NCBI GenBank assembly: GCA_023414355.1
Contig: JAEZOB010000049.1
Coordinates: 13,089-77,088 of the forward strand
From: Bacillota bacterium
GTDB lineage: Bacteria > Bacillota > Clostridia > Lachnospirales > Lachnospiraceae
DNA length: 64,000 nucleotides
Reading direction: 5' to 3'
This document shows positions 25,884 through 35,085 of the stretch, one piece after another. The position numbers and the translations under genes were made by a program. Position 1 is the first letter of the stretch, and the number at the start of each line of letters is the position of its first letter. The notes beneath the pieces are model-generated. The model had not been told where the DNA came from. It searched no databases and was given only the letters and a program-made list of their open reading frames with translations.

Positions 25884-26954
25884 TCACTCATTATTCATGT
25901 TTGCCAGCTTTGCGGCCTGATCGGCGGCAATCAGACTGTCTAGCAGAATATCGAGGTCACCGTTCATTACCTTATCAATCTGATAGATCGTAAGGTTAAT
26001 TCGATGATCCGTTACACGCCCCTGCGGGAAGTTATAGGTTCTGATCTTCTCCGAACGATCACCGGTACCCACCTGGCTCTTTCTTGCTTCTGCTTCTGCG
26101 CTCTGGGCTTTCTCGAGTTCCAAGTCATAGAGCTTTGCACGAAGAACGCGGATTGCCTTATCCTTGTTCTTGAGCTGAGACTTCTCATCCTGACAGGAGA
26201 TCACGATACCAGTCGGGATATGGGTCAGTCGAACAGCAGAGTCTGTCGTGTTGACACACTGGCCGCCGTTACCCGAGGATCGGAACACATCAAACTTACA
26301 ATCATTTAAGTCAAGCTCTACGTCAACCTCTTCCGCTTCCGGCATGATCGCCACTGTCGATGTGGAGGTATGAATACGTCCTCCGGACTCAGTCACCGGA
26401 ACACGCTGTACACGGTGCACACCGCTCTCATATTTCAGCTTGGAATAGGCACCCTTACCGTTGATCATAAAAATTACTTCCTTGTATCCGCCAATACCAT
26501 TCTCATTTAAGTTCATCATATCGATTCTCCAACGATTACGTTCTGCATACATGACATACATACGATATAATTCTGCAGCAAATAAAGCAGCCTCATCACC
26601 GCCGGCACCGCCTCTGATCTCAACGATAACATTCTTCTCATCATTGGGATCCTTCGGGAGTAGCAACACCTTCAGTTCTTCTTCAATCTTAGGAAGACGT
26701 TGCTTACATTCCTGAAACTCTTCCTTCGCAAGTTCCCGGAGCTCTTCATCGCTCTCCTCCAGCATCGCAAGACTGTCCTCAATACTCTGTTGAGTAGCCT
26801 TATATTCCTTATATTTTTCTACAATTTCTGAAAGATCAGCATGTTCCTTCCGAAGCTTCCGGTAATTGTTCTGATCATTCACTACGTCGGGGCTCATCAT
26901 CTCATCTTCAATTTCCTGAAAACGAACCAGAAGGTCCTCTAACTTATCAAACAT
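25884..26954 (-). CDS. prfA: Peptide chain release factor 1
   Basis: 356 residues from the ATG at 26954; the upstream ATG at 26966 overlaps the GGAGG that serves the chosen start. RF1 ends translation at UAA and UAG. The tripeptide anticodon region (RVQRVPVTESGGRIH, P-V-T) identifies RF1 rather than RF2, and the universally conserved GGQ (SSGNGGQCVNTTDSAVR, about residues 229-231) triggers peptide release. It directly follows prmC, whose product methylates the Gln of GGQ. It is the last gene of the rho-rpmE-DUF1385-prmC-prfA block and has a terminator after it. Confidence 0.97.
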   Translation of the reverse strand: MFDKLEDLLVRFQEIEDEMMSPDVVNDQNNYRKLRKEHADLSEIVEKYKEYKATQQSIEDSLAMLEESDEELRELAKEEFQECKQRLPKIEEELKVLLLPKDPNDEKNVIVEIRGGAGGDEAALFAAELYRMYVMYAERNRWRIDMMNLNENGIGGYKEVIFMINGKGAYSKLKYESGVHRVQRVPVTESGGRIHTSTSTVAIMPEAEEVDVELDLNDCKFDVFRSSGNGGQCVNTTDSAVRLTHIPTGIVISCQDEKSQLKNKDKAIRVLRAKLYDLELEKAQSAEAEARKSQVGTGDRSEKIRTYNFPQGRVTDHRINLTIYQIDKVMNGDLDILLDSLIAADQAAKLANMNNE

Positions 26955-27007
26955 AATAACCTCCATCCTGCCTTAAGGCAGCTTATATAAAATGCAAAAG
27001 AATTGAC

Positions 27008-27838
27008 TTATAATTTTCTTGCGGACACCACTCGGTCAAGTCCGCTTAAATCCTTTTTTATCATAACATCGGTGAAGCCTTCCTGAAGTAATATCTGCTT
27101 CACAGCTTCTCCCTGATTATATCCTATCTCGTAGAAAAGGAACCCGCCTTTATTCAGAAAACTCCTTGCCCCTGTCGATATCCTCCTGTAAAAGATCAGG
27201 CCATCTTCACTTCCATCTAGTGCAAGGATCGGTTCATGCTCCCGAACCTCAGGCATAAGCTCGTCAATATCCCTTGTTGGGATATAAGGTGGATTAGATA
27301 CGATAATATCATAGGTTCCGGTTATCTTACTGAATAAATCACTTTGATAAAGCTCAATAGAGACCCCATTCTTCTTCGCATTTCCTGCCGCGATCTCCAG
27401 CGCTTTATCCGAGATGTCGACACCAACTGCCCGAGACGGTCTCCCAATGCTTGCTATGCTGATCATGATGCAACCGGAACCGGTACACATATCTAATACT
27501 TTCCTGCCTTCTGATACCCTCAGCACTTCCTCAACCAGAACTTCCGTATCCTGCCGTGGGATTAAGACATCAGGACTTACGTCAAATTCCAACCCCATAA
27601 ACTCCTGAGTACCGGTAATATGCTGAAGAGGAATATGATCTGCACGGAGAAGGAGCATACTTCGGTAAGTTACCTCCTGCTCAGCCGGTGCTACCAGATC
27701 CCCCCTGAGAAGGAGATCCGTCCTGTTCATCTTAAAAACATATGCAAGCAAATACCATGCATCAACATCTGCGTCTGCTATCTCAGAATGTTTTAGTAAT
27801 TCACGGCCAGATTGTAATAATTCCCTATAAGTACTCAT
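27008..27838 (-). CDS. prmC: Release factor glutamine methyltransferase
   Basis: 276 residues. PrmC methylates the Gln of the GGQ motif in release factors. The N-terminal helical domain (about 1-80) is followed by an AdoMet-binding Rossmann domain with VLDMCTGSGCIMISIA and the active-site tetrapeptide NPPY (IIVSNPPYIPTRD, about residue 183) that holds the Gln substrate. IPRQDTEVLVEEVL is another family block. It lies 53 bp upstream of prfA, its substrate gene. Confidence 0.96.
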   Translation of the reverse strand: MSTYRELLQSGRELLKHSEIADADVDAWYLLAYVFKMNRTDLLLRGDLVAPAEQEVTYRSMLLLRADHIPLQHITGTQEFMGLEFDVSPDVLIPRQDTEVLVEEVLRVSEGRKVLDMCTGSGCIMISIASIGRPSRAVGVDISDKALEIAAGNAKKNGVSIELYQSDLFSKITGTYDIIVSNPPYIPTRDIDELMPEVREHEPILALDGSEDGLIFYRRISTGARSFLNKGGFLFYEIGYNQGEAVKQILLQEGFTDVMIKKDLSGLDRVVSARKL

Positions 27839-28009
27839 TCAAGACCTCTACCCAATACCCGGAAGAATATAAAAACAAGCATCACACTTCCTAACATAAT
27901 GCTGCAAAGCAGCATCTTAAATAATCAGAGAAGAACAAGGTGTGAGTGCCATTACACGAACATCGCCGTTCTTCAGGATCATTCTGGTACTTTCAGAATG
28001 ATTTTCACT

Positions 28010-29551
28010 CTAATCGCCTTTATGACCTTCATCAAAAAATTTATCCAATGCTTTCAGGATATCATCATCCTCTTCATCAGACTGCAGTTGGATGTTTGGT
28101 TTCATCGACACTGGTGCTGTTCCTTTATTACGTCCAATCTGATTTGTATGCGTAATAACGTTTTTCTCTGCAGCCTCTACCTTGCCTGTATATGCAAGAC
28201 CTCCGACACCGGCTTTTACTTCAGTATGCGCCTTAGTCACAGTTTCTGATGTTGCTGCGGTCGCTTCCGGTGTTTCCTTCTTATCTATGGGCTTCTTCAC
28301 CGGAGTTGACTGATTTTTCATCTCCTGAACCGGTTTCGTGTTGCCTTGACCATTACTCTGCTTTGTATTACCGGGCTTTGCAGAGGACTGTTTAGAAGGT
28401 TGTTGTTTGGATCCCTGTGCATTATGTTTTGTATTTGCTTTGGCTTTTGTCTCCTGAGAAGTACTCTTGTCAGTCTTTACAGTCGTACCATGCTCATGAT
28501 ATTTTTCAAGAAATGCTCTCCAGTCAAATACGGCCTCCACTGATTTGATTGCTACTTCTATCATGGAATCATCCGGTTCTTTGGTGGTAAGTCCCTGCAT
28601 CCACAGGCCGGGTTGGCTCAATACATGAACCACCTTACTCTCGCTCTTACCTGCAAGGCGGATGAACTCGTAGGAAATACCCGCAATAAAAGGAACCAGA
28701 ATCACTCTGGACAAAACTCTCCACATCAGATTACCGCTTGGAATGATCATAAAAAACACCAAGCTGATCAGTACTACCAGCAGCATGAAGCTGGTACCGC
28801 AGCGTTTATGCTGCTTGGATTGCCATCTTACATTTTTTACAGTAAGTTCATAACCATGTTCAATACAATTGATGGTCTTATGCTCGGCTCCATGATACAT
28901 AAAGACTCTTTTAATCTCTTTCATCTGAGAAGCCAGTATAATATATCCGATAAAAATCGCAAGACGAACAACGCCCTCGATTAATGCAAGCAAATATTGA
29001 TTAGTAACAACCTTAGAGAACAGGTTGGTTAACAGAACAGGAAGTACCATAAAAAGCGCCACGCTCATAACGATAGAGATTAATACTGCGAGTGCCATGA
29101 ATAATGCGTTCGAGCTCTCTTCCTTCTTCTCGGATTTTTTCGTATCTTCCTTTATGTTTCCTTTTTTGTTGTCATTGTTTGCAGTAGTGGATACTTCCTC
29201 TACCTCAAAATCTGATTCAGTATCTTTGCTCCTGCTCTTCTTCTGCTTCTCTTTCTTACTCTCGGTTTGGGTCTCCTCTTCTTCAAAGAAGCTGGCGGAA
29301 TAATTTAAAACCTTAATACCAACCACTAAGGAATCCACAAAAGCTAATATTCCCCTGAATATTGGTAACTTGAAAAGCTTTACCCGATCAGAGAAATCTT
29401 TATGGGTATTGATCTCAATTGCAATTTCCTTATCCGGCTTTCGTACTGCGACGGCGTAGATGTCCTTATTCTTCATCATTACGCCTTCCATTACGGACAT
29501 GCCCCCAATTCCTGATGGTTTCATCTTAGCACCCGAACCTTTCTCTTTCAT
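28010..29551 (-). CDS. DUF1385 membrane protein with low-complexity insert and long tail
   Basis: 513 residues; most DUF1385 (YqhQ-like) proteins are near 300. The conserved core is GIGGMSVMEGVMMKN at the start, then KLPIFRGILAFVDSL, GAEHKTINCIEHG, KQHKRCGTSFMLLVV and several membrane helices. Two additions stand out: a Lys/Glu/Ser-rich insert (about residues 92-145) between the first part and the membrane region, and a Lys/Gln/Ser/Thr-rich tail of about 165 residues. Function unknown; the gene keeps its conserved place between rpmE and prmC. An internal start at 29524 (MKPSGIGG) is also possible, as neither has a strong ribosome binding site. Confidence 0.85.
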   Translation of the reverse strand: MKEKGSGAKMKPSGIGGMSVMEGVMMKNKDIYAVAVRKPDKEIAIEINTHKDFSDRVKLFKLPIFRGILAFVDSLVVGIKVLNYSASFFEEEETQTESKKEKQKKSRSKDTESDFEVEEVSTTANNDNKKGNIKEDTKKSEKKEESSNALFMALAVLISIVMSVALFMVLPVLLTNLFSKVVTNQYLLALIEGVVRLAIFIGYIILASQMKEIKRVFMYHGAEHKTINCIEHGYELTVKNVRWQSKQHKRCGTSFMLLVVLISLVFFMIIPSGNLMWRVLSRVILVPFIAGISYEFIRLAGKSESKVVHVLSQPGLWMQGLTTKEPDDSMIEVAIKSVEAVFDWRAFLEKYHEHGTTVKTDKSTSQETKAKANTKHNAQGSKQQPSKQSSAKPGNTKQSNGQGNTKPVQEMKNQSTPVKKPIDKKETPEATAATSETVTKAHTEVKAGVGGLAYTGKVEAAEKNVITHTNQIGRNKGTAPVSMKPNIQLQSDEEDDDILKALDKFFDEGHKGD

Positions 29552-29643
29552 TGTATTCTGGCGGTCAGCTTCCGCCGGAGCGATCTGAATTCTGATATGA
29601 ACTAATGATCAATATGTCACAAACCCCGAAATAATTATTATTT

Positions 29644-29680
29644 AAAAATAGGCTGAGGAAGGATACCTCAACCCATTTTT
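29644..29680 (-). terminator. Terminator after rpmE
   Basis: Minus-strand stem AAAATGGGtTGAGG / CCTCAGCCTATTTT with a 7-nt loop and T tail, between rpmE and the DUF1385 gene. It may be partly read through into the operon. Confidence 0.75.
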
Positions 29681-29729
29681 AACGTTTATTATGTTTACGT
29701 TGTTATAACAGAATTCCTTCTGTTCCTAA

Positions 29730-29939
29730 CTAATTATCCTGGCCTAAACCATACTTACGGTTGAATTTATCAATTGCACCACGAGTCTTTGCTGCCTTAA
29801 CCTGTCCTGTATAGAACGAATGGCACTTGGAGCAGATTTCTACGTGGATATCTTCCTTAGTTGATCCTGTTACAAATTCGTTACCGCAGTTGCAAACAAC
29901 TTTAGCCTGATGATATTTGGGATGGATTCCTTCTTTCAT
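29730..29939 (-). CDS. rpmE: 50S ribosomal protein L31, zinc-binding form
   Basis: 69 residues, usual length for bL31 type A. The zinc-ligand cysteines are present (CNCGNEF and CSKCHSFYTG), so this is the C+ form used under zinc-replete conditions. MKEGIHPKYHQAKVVC is the family N-terminus. GAGGTG lies before the ATG. It lies 106 bp downstream of rho, as in many clostridia. Confidence 0.97.
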   Translation of the reverse strand: MKEGIHPKYHQAKVVCNCGNEFVTGSTKEDIHVEICSKCHSFYTGQVKAAKTRGAIDKFNRKYGLGQDN

Positions 29940-30045
29940 GTTTTCACCTCTTTAAAATCGAATAGTTTTATCTATTGGCATTATAATAATTCCAACTAAT
30001 AAACAGCTTTTTTATTATAGCACAGCTTATCATCTAATGCAATAG

Positions 30046-31455
30046 TTAAAAGACAATTTTAGTCTTTTTGATTATCTCAATAAATTCAGTATTTGTCTTT
30101 GTTCGAAGAAACATGTCAATAATCCTCTCCAGAGCCTCCTCGGACTTCATCCCTCCAAGTGCCTTGCGCATCAAGTAGGTAGCTTCAAGCTCAGGCTGAG
30201 TCAGCAGGAGATCCTCTCGTCTCGTACTGGATCTCGGTAGATCTATCGCGGGGAAGATGCGCTTTTCAGAGAGACTGCGATCAAGTACAAGCTCCATGTT
30301 ACCTGTACCCTTAAATTCCTCAAATACTACATCATCCATCCTACTACCGGTATCAACGAGTGCAGTCGCAAGAATTGTCAGACTTCCACCTTCACGCATG
30401 TTTCTTGCCGCACCAAAGAACTTTTTGGGCATATGAAGCGCAGCTGGATCAAGTCCACCGGACAGTGTACGACCGCTCGGCTGTACAGTAAGGTTATACG
30501 CTCTTGCAAGACGGGTAATGCTGTCCAGAAGAATAATCACATCCTGTTTATGCTCTACGAGTCGTTTTGCACGTTCAATTACCATTTCAGAAACTCTCTT
30601 ATGATTCTCAGGAAGTTCGTCAAAGGTAGAGTAGATAACCTCAACATTCTTCCCTTCAATCGATTCCTTGATGTCTGTTACTTCCTCTGGACGCTCGTCG
30701 ATTAGTAATATGATCAGCTTCATCTCCGGATGATTTCTAGTGATTGCTTTTGCAATCTGCTTCAGTAAGGTTGTTTTTCCTGTCTTTGGCTGGGAAACAA
30801 TCATACCTCGCTGCCCCTTACCAATCGGAGAGATTAAGTCAACCATTCTCATCGATACGCCTGTCCCGGGAGTCTCCAGATGAATTCTCTCATTCGGGAA
30901 TACAGGTGTCAGATCCTCGAAGCGCTTTCTTTTCTGAGCCTCTGCAGGATGAAAGCCGTTTACTGATTTTATATAAAGCAAGGCGCTGAATTTTTCATTC
31001 TGGTTACGTACTTTCGTATTACCGGAAACAATATCTCCGGTCTTTAGGTTAAATCTTCGGATTTGTGCCGGAGAAACATATACATCATTTTCACCGGGTA
31101 GATAATTATCACAACGGATGAAACCGTAGCCGTCCGGCAGAACCTCAAGAATACCCACCTTTGTCTCACCGCTGTCCAACTGGTCAACCTCACTTTGTGA
31201 CATAGGCGCAGTCTTACGATCCTCTCTGCCTATAGACTGGGTCTCCTCATTTGATATTGCATTTTGTGATTCTTCTGTCTGGCTTGTACTTTTTTGAACC
31301 TCTTCCTCGATATCGGCCACTGTGTTGCTCGATTCTGTTTTTATTAACGCTTCAATCAGTTCGCTTTTCTTCATAATAGTAATGTTTTTCAATCTTTTTT
31401 CTTTTGCCAATTCCCTCAGATTGGCAAGAGTCATTGTTTCATACTGATTTCCCAT
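30046..31455 (-). CDS. rho: Transcription termination factor Rho
   Basis: 469 residues. Rho is a hexameric RNA-dependent ATPase that ends transcription. Seen in order: a SAP-like Rho_N helical domain (about 5-50), an acidic/Gln-Ser-rich insert (about 50-95), the cold-shock-like RNA-binding domain (ILEVLPDGYGFIRCDNYLPGENDVYVSPAQ), then the ATPase with Walker A QPKTGKTTLLK, Walker B VIILLDSITRLARAYN, and the Q/R-loop region. The insert is a feature of many Gram-positive anaerobes. AGGAG precedes the ATG. It opens the rho-rpmE-DUF1385-prmC-prfA block. Confidence 0.97.
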   Translation of the reverse strand: MGNQYETMTLANLRELAKEKRLKNITIMKKSELIEALIKTESSNTVADIEEEVQKSTSQTEESQNAISNEETQSIGREDRKTAPMSQSEVDQLDSGETKVGILEVLPDGYGFIRCDNYLPGENDVYVSPAQIRRFNLKTGDIVSGNTKVRNQNEKFSALLYIKSVNGFHPAEAQKRKRFEDLTPVFPNERIHLETPGTGVSMRMVDLISPIGKGQRGMIVSQPKTGKTTLLKQIAKAITRNHPEMKLIILLIDERPEEVTDIKESIEGKNVEVIYSTFDELPENHKRVSEMVIERAKRLVEHKQDVIILLDSITRLARAYNLTVQPSGRTLSGGLDPAALHMPKKFFGAARNMREGGSLTILATALVDTGSRMDDVVFEEFKGTGNMELVLDRSLSEKRIFPAIDLPRSSTRREDLLLTQPELEATYLMRKALGGMKSEEALERIIDMFLRTKTNTEFIEIIKKTKIVF

Positions 31456-31744
31456 TTTTATTATACTCCTTTTCTCTTGGATTGGATTCTCTTACGGAAT
31501 TGGTAGAAGTGCTAAAGAAATACTAACAATGATGGAATTATCCAAAGATTATCCTTAACGCATGATGAAAGATATCTGTTATGCCCATTTACGAAATAAC
31601 ATAACAGATATTATATTCCTGATTTCATATTATACAACAATATGACAAGAAATGGAAGTCCTTTCTTATAATCCATATATACTATTTTTTACTAATTATT
31701 CTGATAAATAACTAATATAGGGAAACATTGAATGATCCAATAGA

Positions 31745-31863
31745 TTATAGTGTCAAAAGATGCTGCGCACTTTTTTCATGATACAAGCTATCGCTATTGC
31801 AAGCAAGCTCGCATAGCGATAGCTTATATCATGAAAGCACCTACGGTGCTTTTAACACTTTAA
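31745..31863. repeat. Palindromic element (MITE-like copy A)
   Basis: 119 bp with terminal inverted repeats TTATAGTGTCAAAAG (31745-31759) and CTTTTAACACTTTAA (31849-31863). Inside are a long stem (arms 31777-31797 and 31813-31833) and a tight hairpin AAAGCACC-TAC-GGTGCTTT (31834-31852). The same layout, length and nearly the same sequence occur at 36878-36996. It codes for nothing. Confidence 0.8.
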
Positions 31864-31931
31864 TTATGGTTACATTCTTTCCGAAGATAAGATTAGGTAG
31901 ACCAAATTAGTATTTCATGATTGCTTGACAC

Positions 31932-31960
31932 TTGATTAAGCCCCTTCTAAGTGCTATGAT
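31932..31960 (+). promoter_or_regulatory. Promoter of malic enzyme gene
   Basis: TTGATT (31932-31937) and TATGAT (31955-31960) with a 17-bp spacer, 75 bp before the start codon. Confidence 0.6.
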
Positions 31961-32035
31961 AGCATAAAATACCCCAAATACGGCTTTATAGCATAAATAC
32001 CATATTATAATACAAAATAGCAAGGTGGATAAAAA

Positions 32036-33190
32036 ATGAATATGAATGAACAAGCGCTGAAAATGCACGAAAAGTGGAATGGTAAACTTGAAATCACTTC
32101 AAAATGTCCTGTAAAATCGCGGGAAGATCTCTCCATCGCTTATACTCCCGGCGTAGCTGAGCCCTGCCGGGTGATTGCTAAGGATAAGTCCGAAGCATAC
32201 CGTTATACAATCAAGGCAAATACAATTGCCGTGGTTTCAGACGGCAGTGCCGTTCTCGGATTGGGGAATATCGGTCCTTACGCAGCTATGCCCGTTATGG
32301 AAGGAAAGGCTGTTCTTTTTAAAGAATTCGGTGGTGTGAATGCGGTTCCCATCTGCCTTGATACTCAGGATACGGAAGAAATAATCAGAACCGTAACTGC
32401 CATTGCTCCTGCCTTTGGTGGCATCAATCTTGAGGATATCTCCGCACCTAGATGCTTTGAAATTGAAGAACGCCTAAAACAGCTGCTTGATATCCCAGTA
32501 TTCCACGATGACCAGCACGGAACAGCTATTGTTGTCCTGGCTGCCGCAATCAATGCTCTGAAGGTAACCGGCAAGGATAAAGAGACCACCAAAATCGTAG
32601 TGAATGGCGCCGGTTCTGCCGGAATTGCTATATCAAAACTTTTACTTTCCTACGGTTTCAAACACCTTACTCTTTGTGATATCAAGGGAATTATCTCCAA
32701 TGAATACCCGGACCTGAACTGGATGCAAAAGCAGATGCTGACTGTAACCAATCTTGATAACAAAACCGGTACTCTTGCGGATGCACTGGTTGGTGCTGAT
32801 CTGTTCGTTGGAGTATCTGCACCGAATATCGTTACTAAGGAAATGGTTGCTTCTATGAATAAAGATTCCATCCTCTTTGCCATGGCCAATCCGACTCCTG
32901 AAATCATGCCTGATCTGGCACATGAAGCAGGCGCGAAGATTGTTGCTACAGGCCGCTCGGACTTTCCGAATCAGGTGAACAATGTCGTAGCTTTTCCCGG
33001 AATCTTCAGAGGCGCGCTGGAAGGTAGGGCAACTCAGATCACAGAAGAGATGAAGCTTGCTGCAGCAATAGCAATAGCCGGTCTGGTGGCAGATCAAGAT
33101 TTAAACGAAAACAATATCATGCCTCAGCCCTTTGATCCAAGAGTCAGCGATGTAGTCTGTGCGGCAGTAAAGGCATATATCAAAAAGTAA
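32036..33190 (+). CDS. NAD(P)-dependent malic enzyme
   Basis: 384 residues, the short bacterial form without a phosphotransacetylase domain. It converts malate to pyruvate and CO2 with reduction of NAD(P). Motifs: YTPGVAEPCRVI (malate site), VLGLGNIGPYAAMPVMEGKAV given in two parts around residues 80-100, FHDDQHGTAIVVLAA (metal and substrate) and VVNGAGSAGIAISKLLLS (nucleotide binding). AAGGTGG precedes the ATG. The next gene, a radical SAM protein, starts 5 bp after the stop, so the two are probably co-transcribed. Confidence 0.95.
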   Translation: MNMNEQALKMHEKWNGKLEITSKCPVKSREDLSIAYTPGVAEPCRVIAKDKSEAYRYTIKANTIAVVSDGSAVLGLGNIGPYAAMPVMEGKAVLFKEFGGVNAVPICLDTQDTEEIIRTVTAIAPAFGGINLEDISAPRCFEIEERLKQLLDIPVFHDDQHGTAIVVLAAAINALKVTGKDKETTKIVVNGAGSAGIAISKLLLSYGFKHLTLCDIKGIISNEYPDLNWMQKQMLTVTNLDNKTGTLADALVGADLFVGVSAPNIVTKEMVASMNKDSILFAMANPTPEIMPDLAHEAGAKIVATGRSDFPNQVNNVVAFPGIFRGALEGRATQITEEMKLAAAIAIAGLVADQDLNENNIMPQPFDPRVSDVVCAAVKAYIKK

Positions 33191-33195
33191 AGGAA

Positions 33196-34164
33196 ATGAA
33201 AGCCGAAAATAAATCTATGGAAAAAAAATTGTGGGACCAGAAGCGATATCATTCTCTGGACTATGAACTGAAGAAAACTTACGGGAAAAAAATATATAAA
33301 CTGTCCCTGGATGGCGGTATGACCTGTCCCAACAGGGATGGTACTCTTGACAGCCGGGGCTGTATCTTCTGCTCCGAGGGAGGTTCCGGTGATTTTGCCG
33401 CCAAACCACTCCTCTCCCTTCCTGATCAAATAGCGCAAGCCAAAAAGCTGGTTGCTTCAAAGCTGACCAATCCTGAGACTGCCGGTTATATCGCTTATTT
33501 TCAGGCTTATACTAACACCTATGCTCCGGTTGACAAGCTTCGTGCCTTATTTTCAGAAGCCGCTTCCCATCCCGAGATTGTCCTATTATCCATAGCGACC
33601 CGACCCGATTGTATTTCTGACGAAATCATTGCCCTTCTGAAAGAAATTTCATATATCAAACCAGTATGGATTGAGCTTGGGTTGCAGACCATGCATGATG
33701 AAACCGCTGCTTTTATCAGGCGCGGTTACTCTCTAGGCATTTTTGAAGATTGCGTCAGAAAATTGAAGGAGGCTGATATCCCGGTGATTGTCCATACAAT
33801 TCTTGGACTTCCCGGAGAATCTCCTGAGGATATCAGAAGAACGATGATCTATCTGTCAAAGCTTCCTCTGCAGGGAATTAAGCTTCAGCTACTTCATATT
33901 CTGAAAGGAACCGATTTGGGAGTGCTCTATGAACAGGGTAAGCTTTCAGAGCCCATGTCCCTTGAGGAATATGTCCGGTTAATCATCTCCTGCCTGGAAC
34001 TTCTTCCCGGGGAAATGATTATTCATCGCATTACAGGGGATGGACCGAGAAATCTTTTATTAGCACCGTTATGGAGCAGGAATAAGAAGCTTGTTTTAAA
34101 TAGGATACAACAGGGTATGAAGTCAGCAGATACCTGGCAGGGTAAATATTTCCACCCTCTCTGA
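33196..34164 (+). CDS. YhcC-type radical SAM protein (TIGR01212 family)
   Basis: 322 residues. The iron-sulfur Cys cluster is in CPNRDGTLDSRGCIFC, with wide spacing between the first and second Cys followed by CxxC, as in the YhcC/TIGR01212 family. Other family segments: YFQAYTNTYAP, RPDCISDEII, WIELGLQTMHDETA, VHTILGLPGES, LQLLHILKGTDL and HRITGDGPRNLLLAP. The function of the family is not firmly known. The start at 33196 has AAAGGA close by; MEKKLW at 33217 is an alternative. It lies 5 bp after the malic enzyme gene. Confidence 0.9.
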   Translation: MKAENKSMEKKLWDQKRYHSLDYELKKTYGKKIYKLSLDGGMTCPNRDGTLDSRGCIFCSEGGSGDFAAKPLLSLPDQIAQAKKLVASKLTNPETAGYIAYFQAYTNTYAPVDKLRALFSEAASHPEIVLLSIATRPDCISDEIIALLKEISYIKPVWIELGLQTMHDETAAFIRRGYSLGIFEDCVRKLKEADIPVIVHTILGLPGESPEDIRRTMIYLSKLPLQGIKLQLLHILKGTDLGVLYEQGKLSEPMSLEEYVRLIISCLELLPGEMIIHRITGDGPRNLLLAPLWSRNKKLVLNRIQQGMKSADTWQGKYFHPL

Positions 34165-34518
34165 TCCTTGACGCTTCCTCTTATGTAAAAAGTATGATAT
34201 AATGAAAGCGTAGTGAGCATATGCAAGCTTGCTTGTAATATGCGATCGGAGCCGGAGATCATGAACATGCTCTATGTTCATGATATAATGAAAGCGTAGT
34301 GAGCATATGCAAGCTGCTTGTAATATGCGATCGGAGCCGGAGATCATGAACATGCTCTATGTTCATGATATAATGAAAGCGTAGTGAGCATATACAAGCT
34401 TGCTTGTAATATGCGATCGGAGCCGGAGATCATGAACATGCTCTATGTTCATGATATAATCTGTATAGAGACATTACTCATCCGATGTAATGCTTCGCTA
34501 GAAAGGAGGAGGTTACCA
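34165..34518 (+). other. Intergenic region filled by tandem repeats
   Basis: Almost all of this stretch is the tandem repeat array at 34194-34460. The last 58 bp contain the ribosome binding site of the DUF4364 gene (AGGAGG at 34504-34509). Confidence 0.7.
34194..34460 (+). repeat. Three tandem 86-bp repeats, each with two hairpins and a TATAAT
   Basis: Units start at 34194, 34280 and 34365 (lengths 86, 85, 86) and a fourth begins at 34451 and stops after ATGATATAAT. The copies differ by single bases. Each unit carries ATGATATAATGAAAGCGTAG, a hairpin around GCATATGCAAGCTTGC / ATATGC, a GATCGGAGCCGGAGATC palindrome, and a strong hairpin ATCATGAACAT-GCTCT-ATGTTCATGAT. The array ends 58 bp before the DUF4364 start codon. 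Confidence 0.9.
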
Positions 34519-35043
34519 ATGCAGTCCGATACCTTTATGCTATATAAGCTAATGATTCTGTATATCCTCAGCAGAGTAAGCTTTCCGTTGACCAATGCTC
34601 AGCTGACTTCATTTATTCTGGAAAAGGAATACACGAATTATTTTAATATACAGCGAGCCTTATCCGAACTGATTGATGATGCCTTCATCTCAACAAGGAC
34701 CATCCGAAACAGCACTTTGTACCGGATTACAGACAGTGGCACTGAGACCCTGCTGTTTTTTGATAATATGATCTCTTCCGGAATCAAGGAGGACATCGAT
34801 GCTTATCTGGTGCAGAATAAATATGAACTTCAGGAGGAGGTTTCCACCCCCGCCGAATTCTATCAAGTGAAGAAGGGTGAATTTGCCACACACCTGTGTG
34901 TCATAGAGCGGGATACTCCAATCATTGATTTAACCCTTATTGTACCGACTGAAGAAGAAGCCTCACGATTATGCAGCAATTGGAAAGAAAAAAGCTCCGA
35001 TGTTTACTCCTATCTGATGTCAGCTTTGCTCGAGAACAAATAG
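34519..35043 (+). CDS. DUF4364 family winged-helix protein
   Basis: 174 residues from the ATG at 34519, preceded by AAAGGAGGAGG; a longer frame reaches back into the repeats but is not used. The N-terminal 85 residues look like a winged helix (YKLMILYILSRVSFPLTNAQ, then FNIQRALSELIDDAFISTR and YRITDSGTETL), as in PadR/MarR-type regulators. The C-terminal part (about 100-174) is of unknown fold. Ligand and targets are not known. The tandem repeats in front may be part of its control region. Confidence 0.82.
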   Translation: MQSDTFMLYKLMILYILSRVSFPLTNAQLTSFILEKEYTNYFNIQRALSELIDDAFISTRTIRNSTLYRITDSGTETLLFFDNMISSGIKEDIDAYLVQNKYELQEEVSTPAEFYQVKKGEFATHLCVIERDTPIIDLTLIVPTEEEASRLCSNWKEKSSDVYSYLMSALLENK

Positions 35044-35085
35044 TGCTTTCCCAATATCCTTTACCGAAAGAGGTCATGGCTCATT

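Larger units (their letters stand above)
31456..32035. other. Divergent intergenic region between rho and malic enzyme
   Basis: 580 bp. It holds the 119-bp palindromic element (31745-31863) and the malic enzyme promoter (31932-31960). The stretch next to rho includes a pair of related sequences (TAACGCATGATGAAAGATATCTGTTATGC, given in parts: ATAACAGATAT at 31599-31609 pairs with ATATCTGTTAT at 31569-31579), a probable hairpin in the rho leader. No gene is seen. Confidence 0.55.

Noticed and set aside
34194..34460. CRISPR array for the three regular repeats
   Set aside because: The whole 86-bp unit repeats with no unique spacers, so it is a simple tandem repeat.
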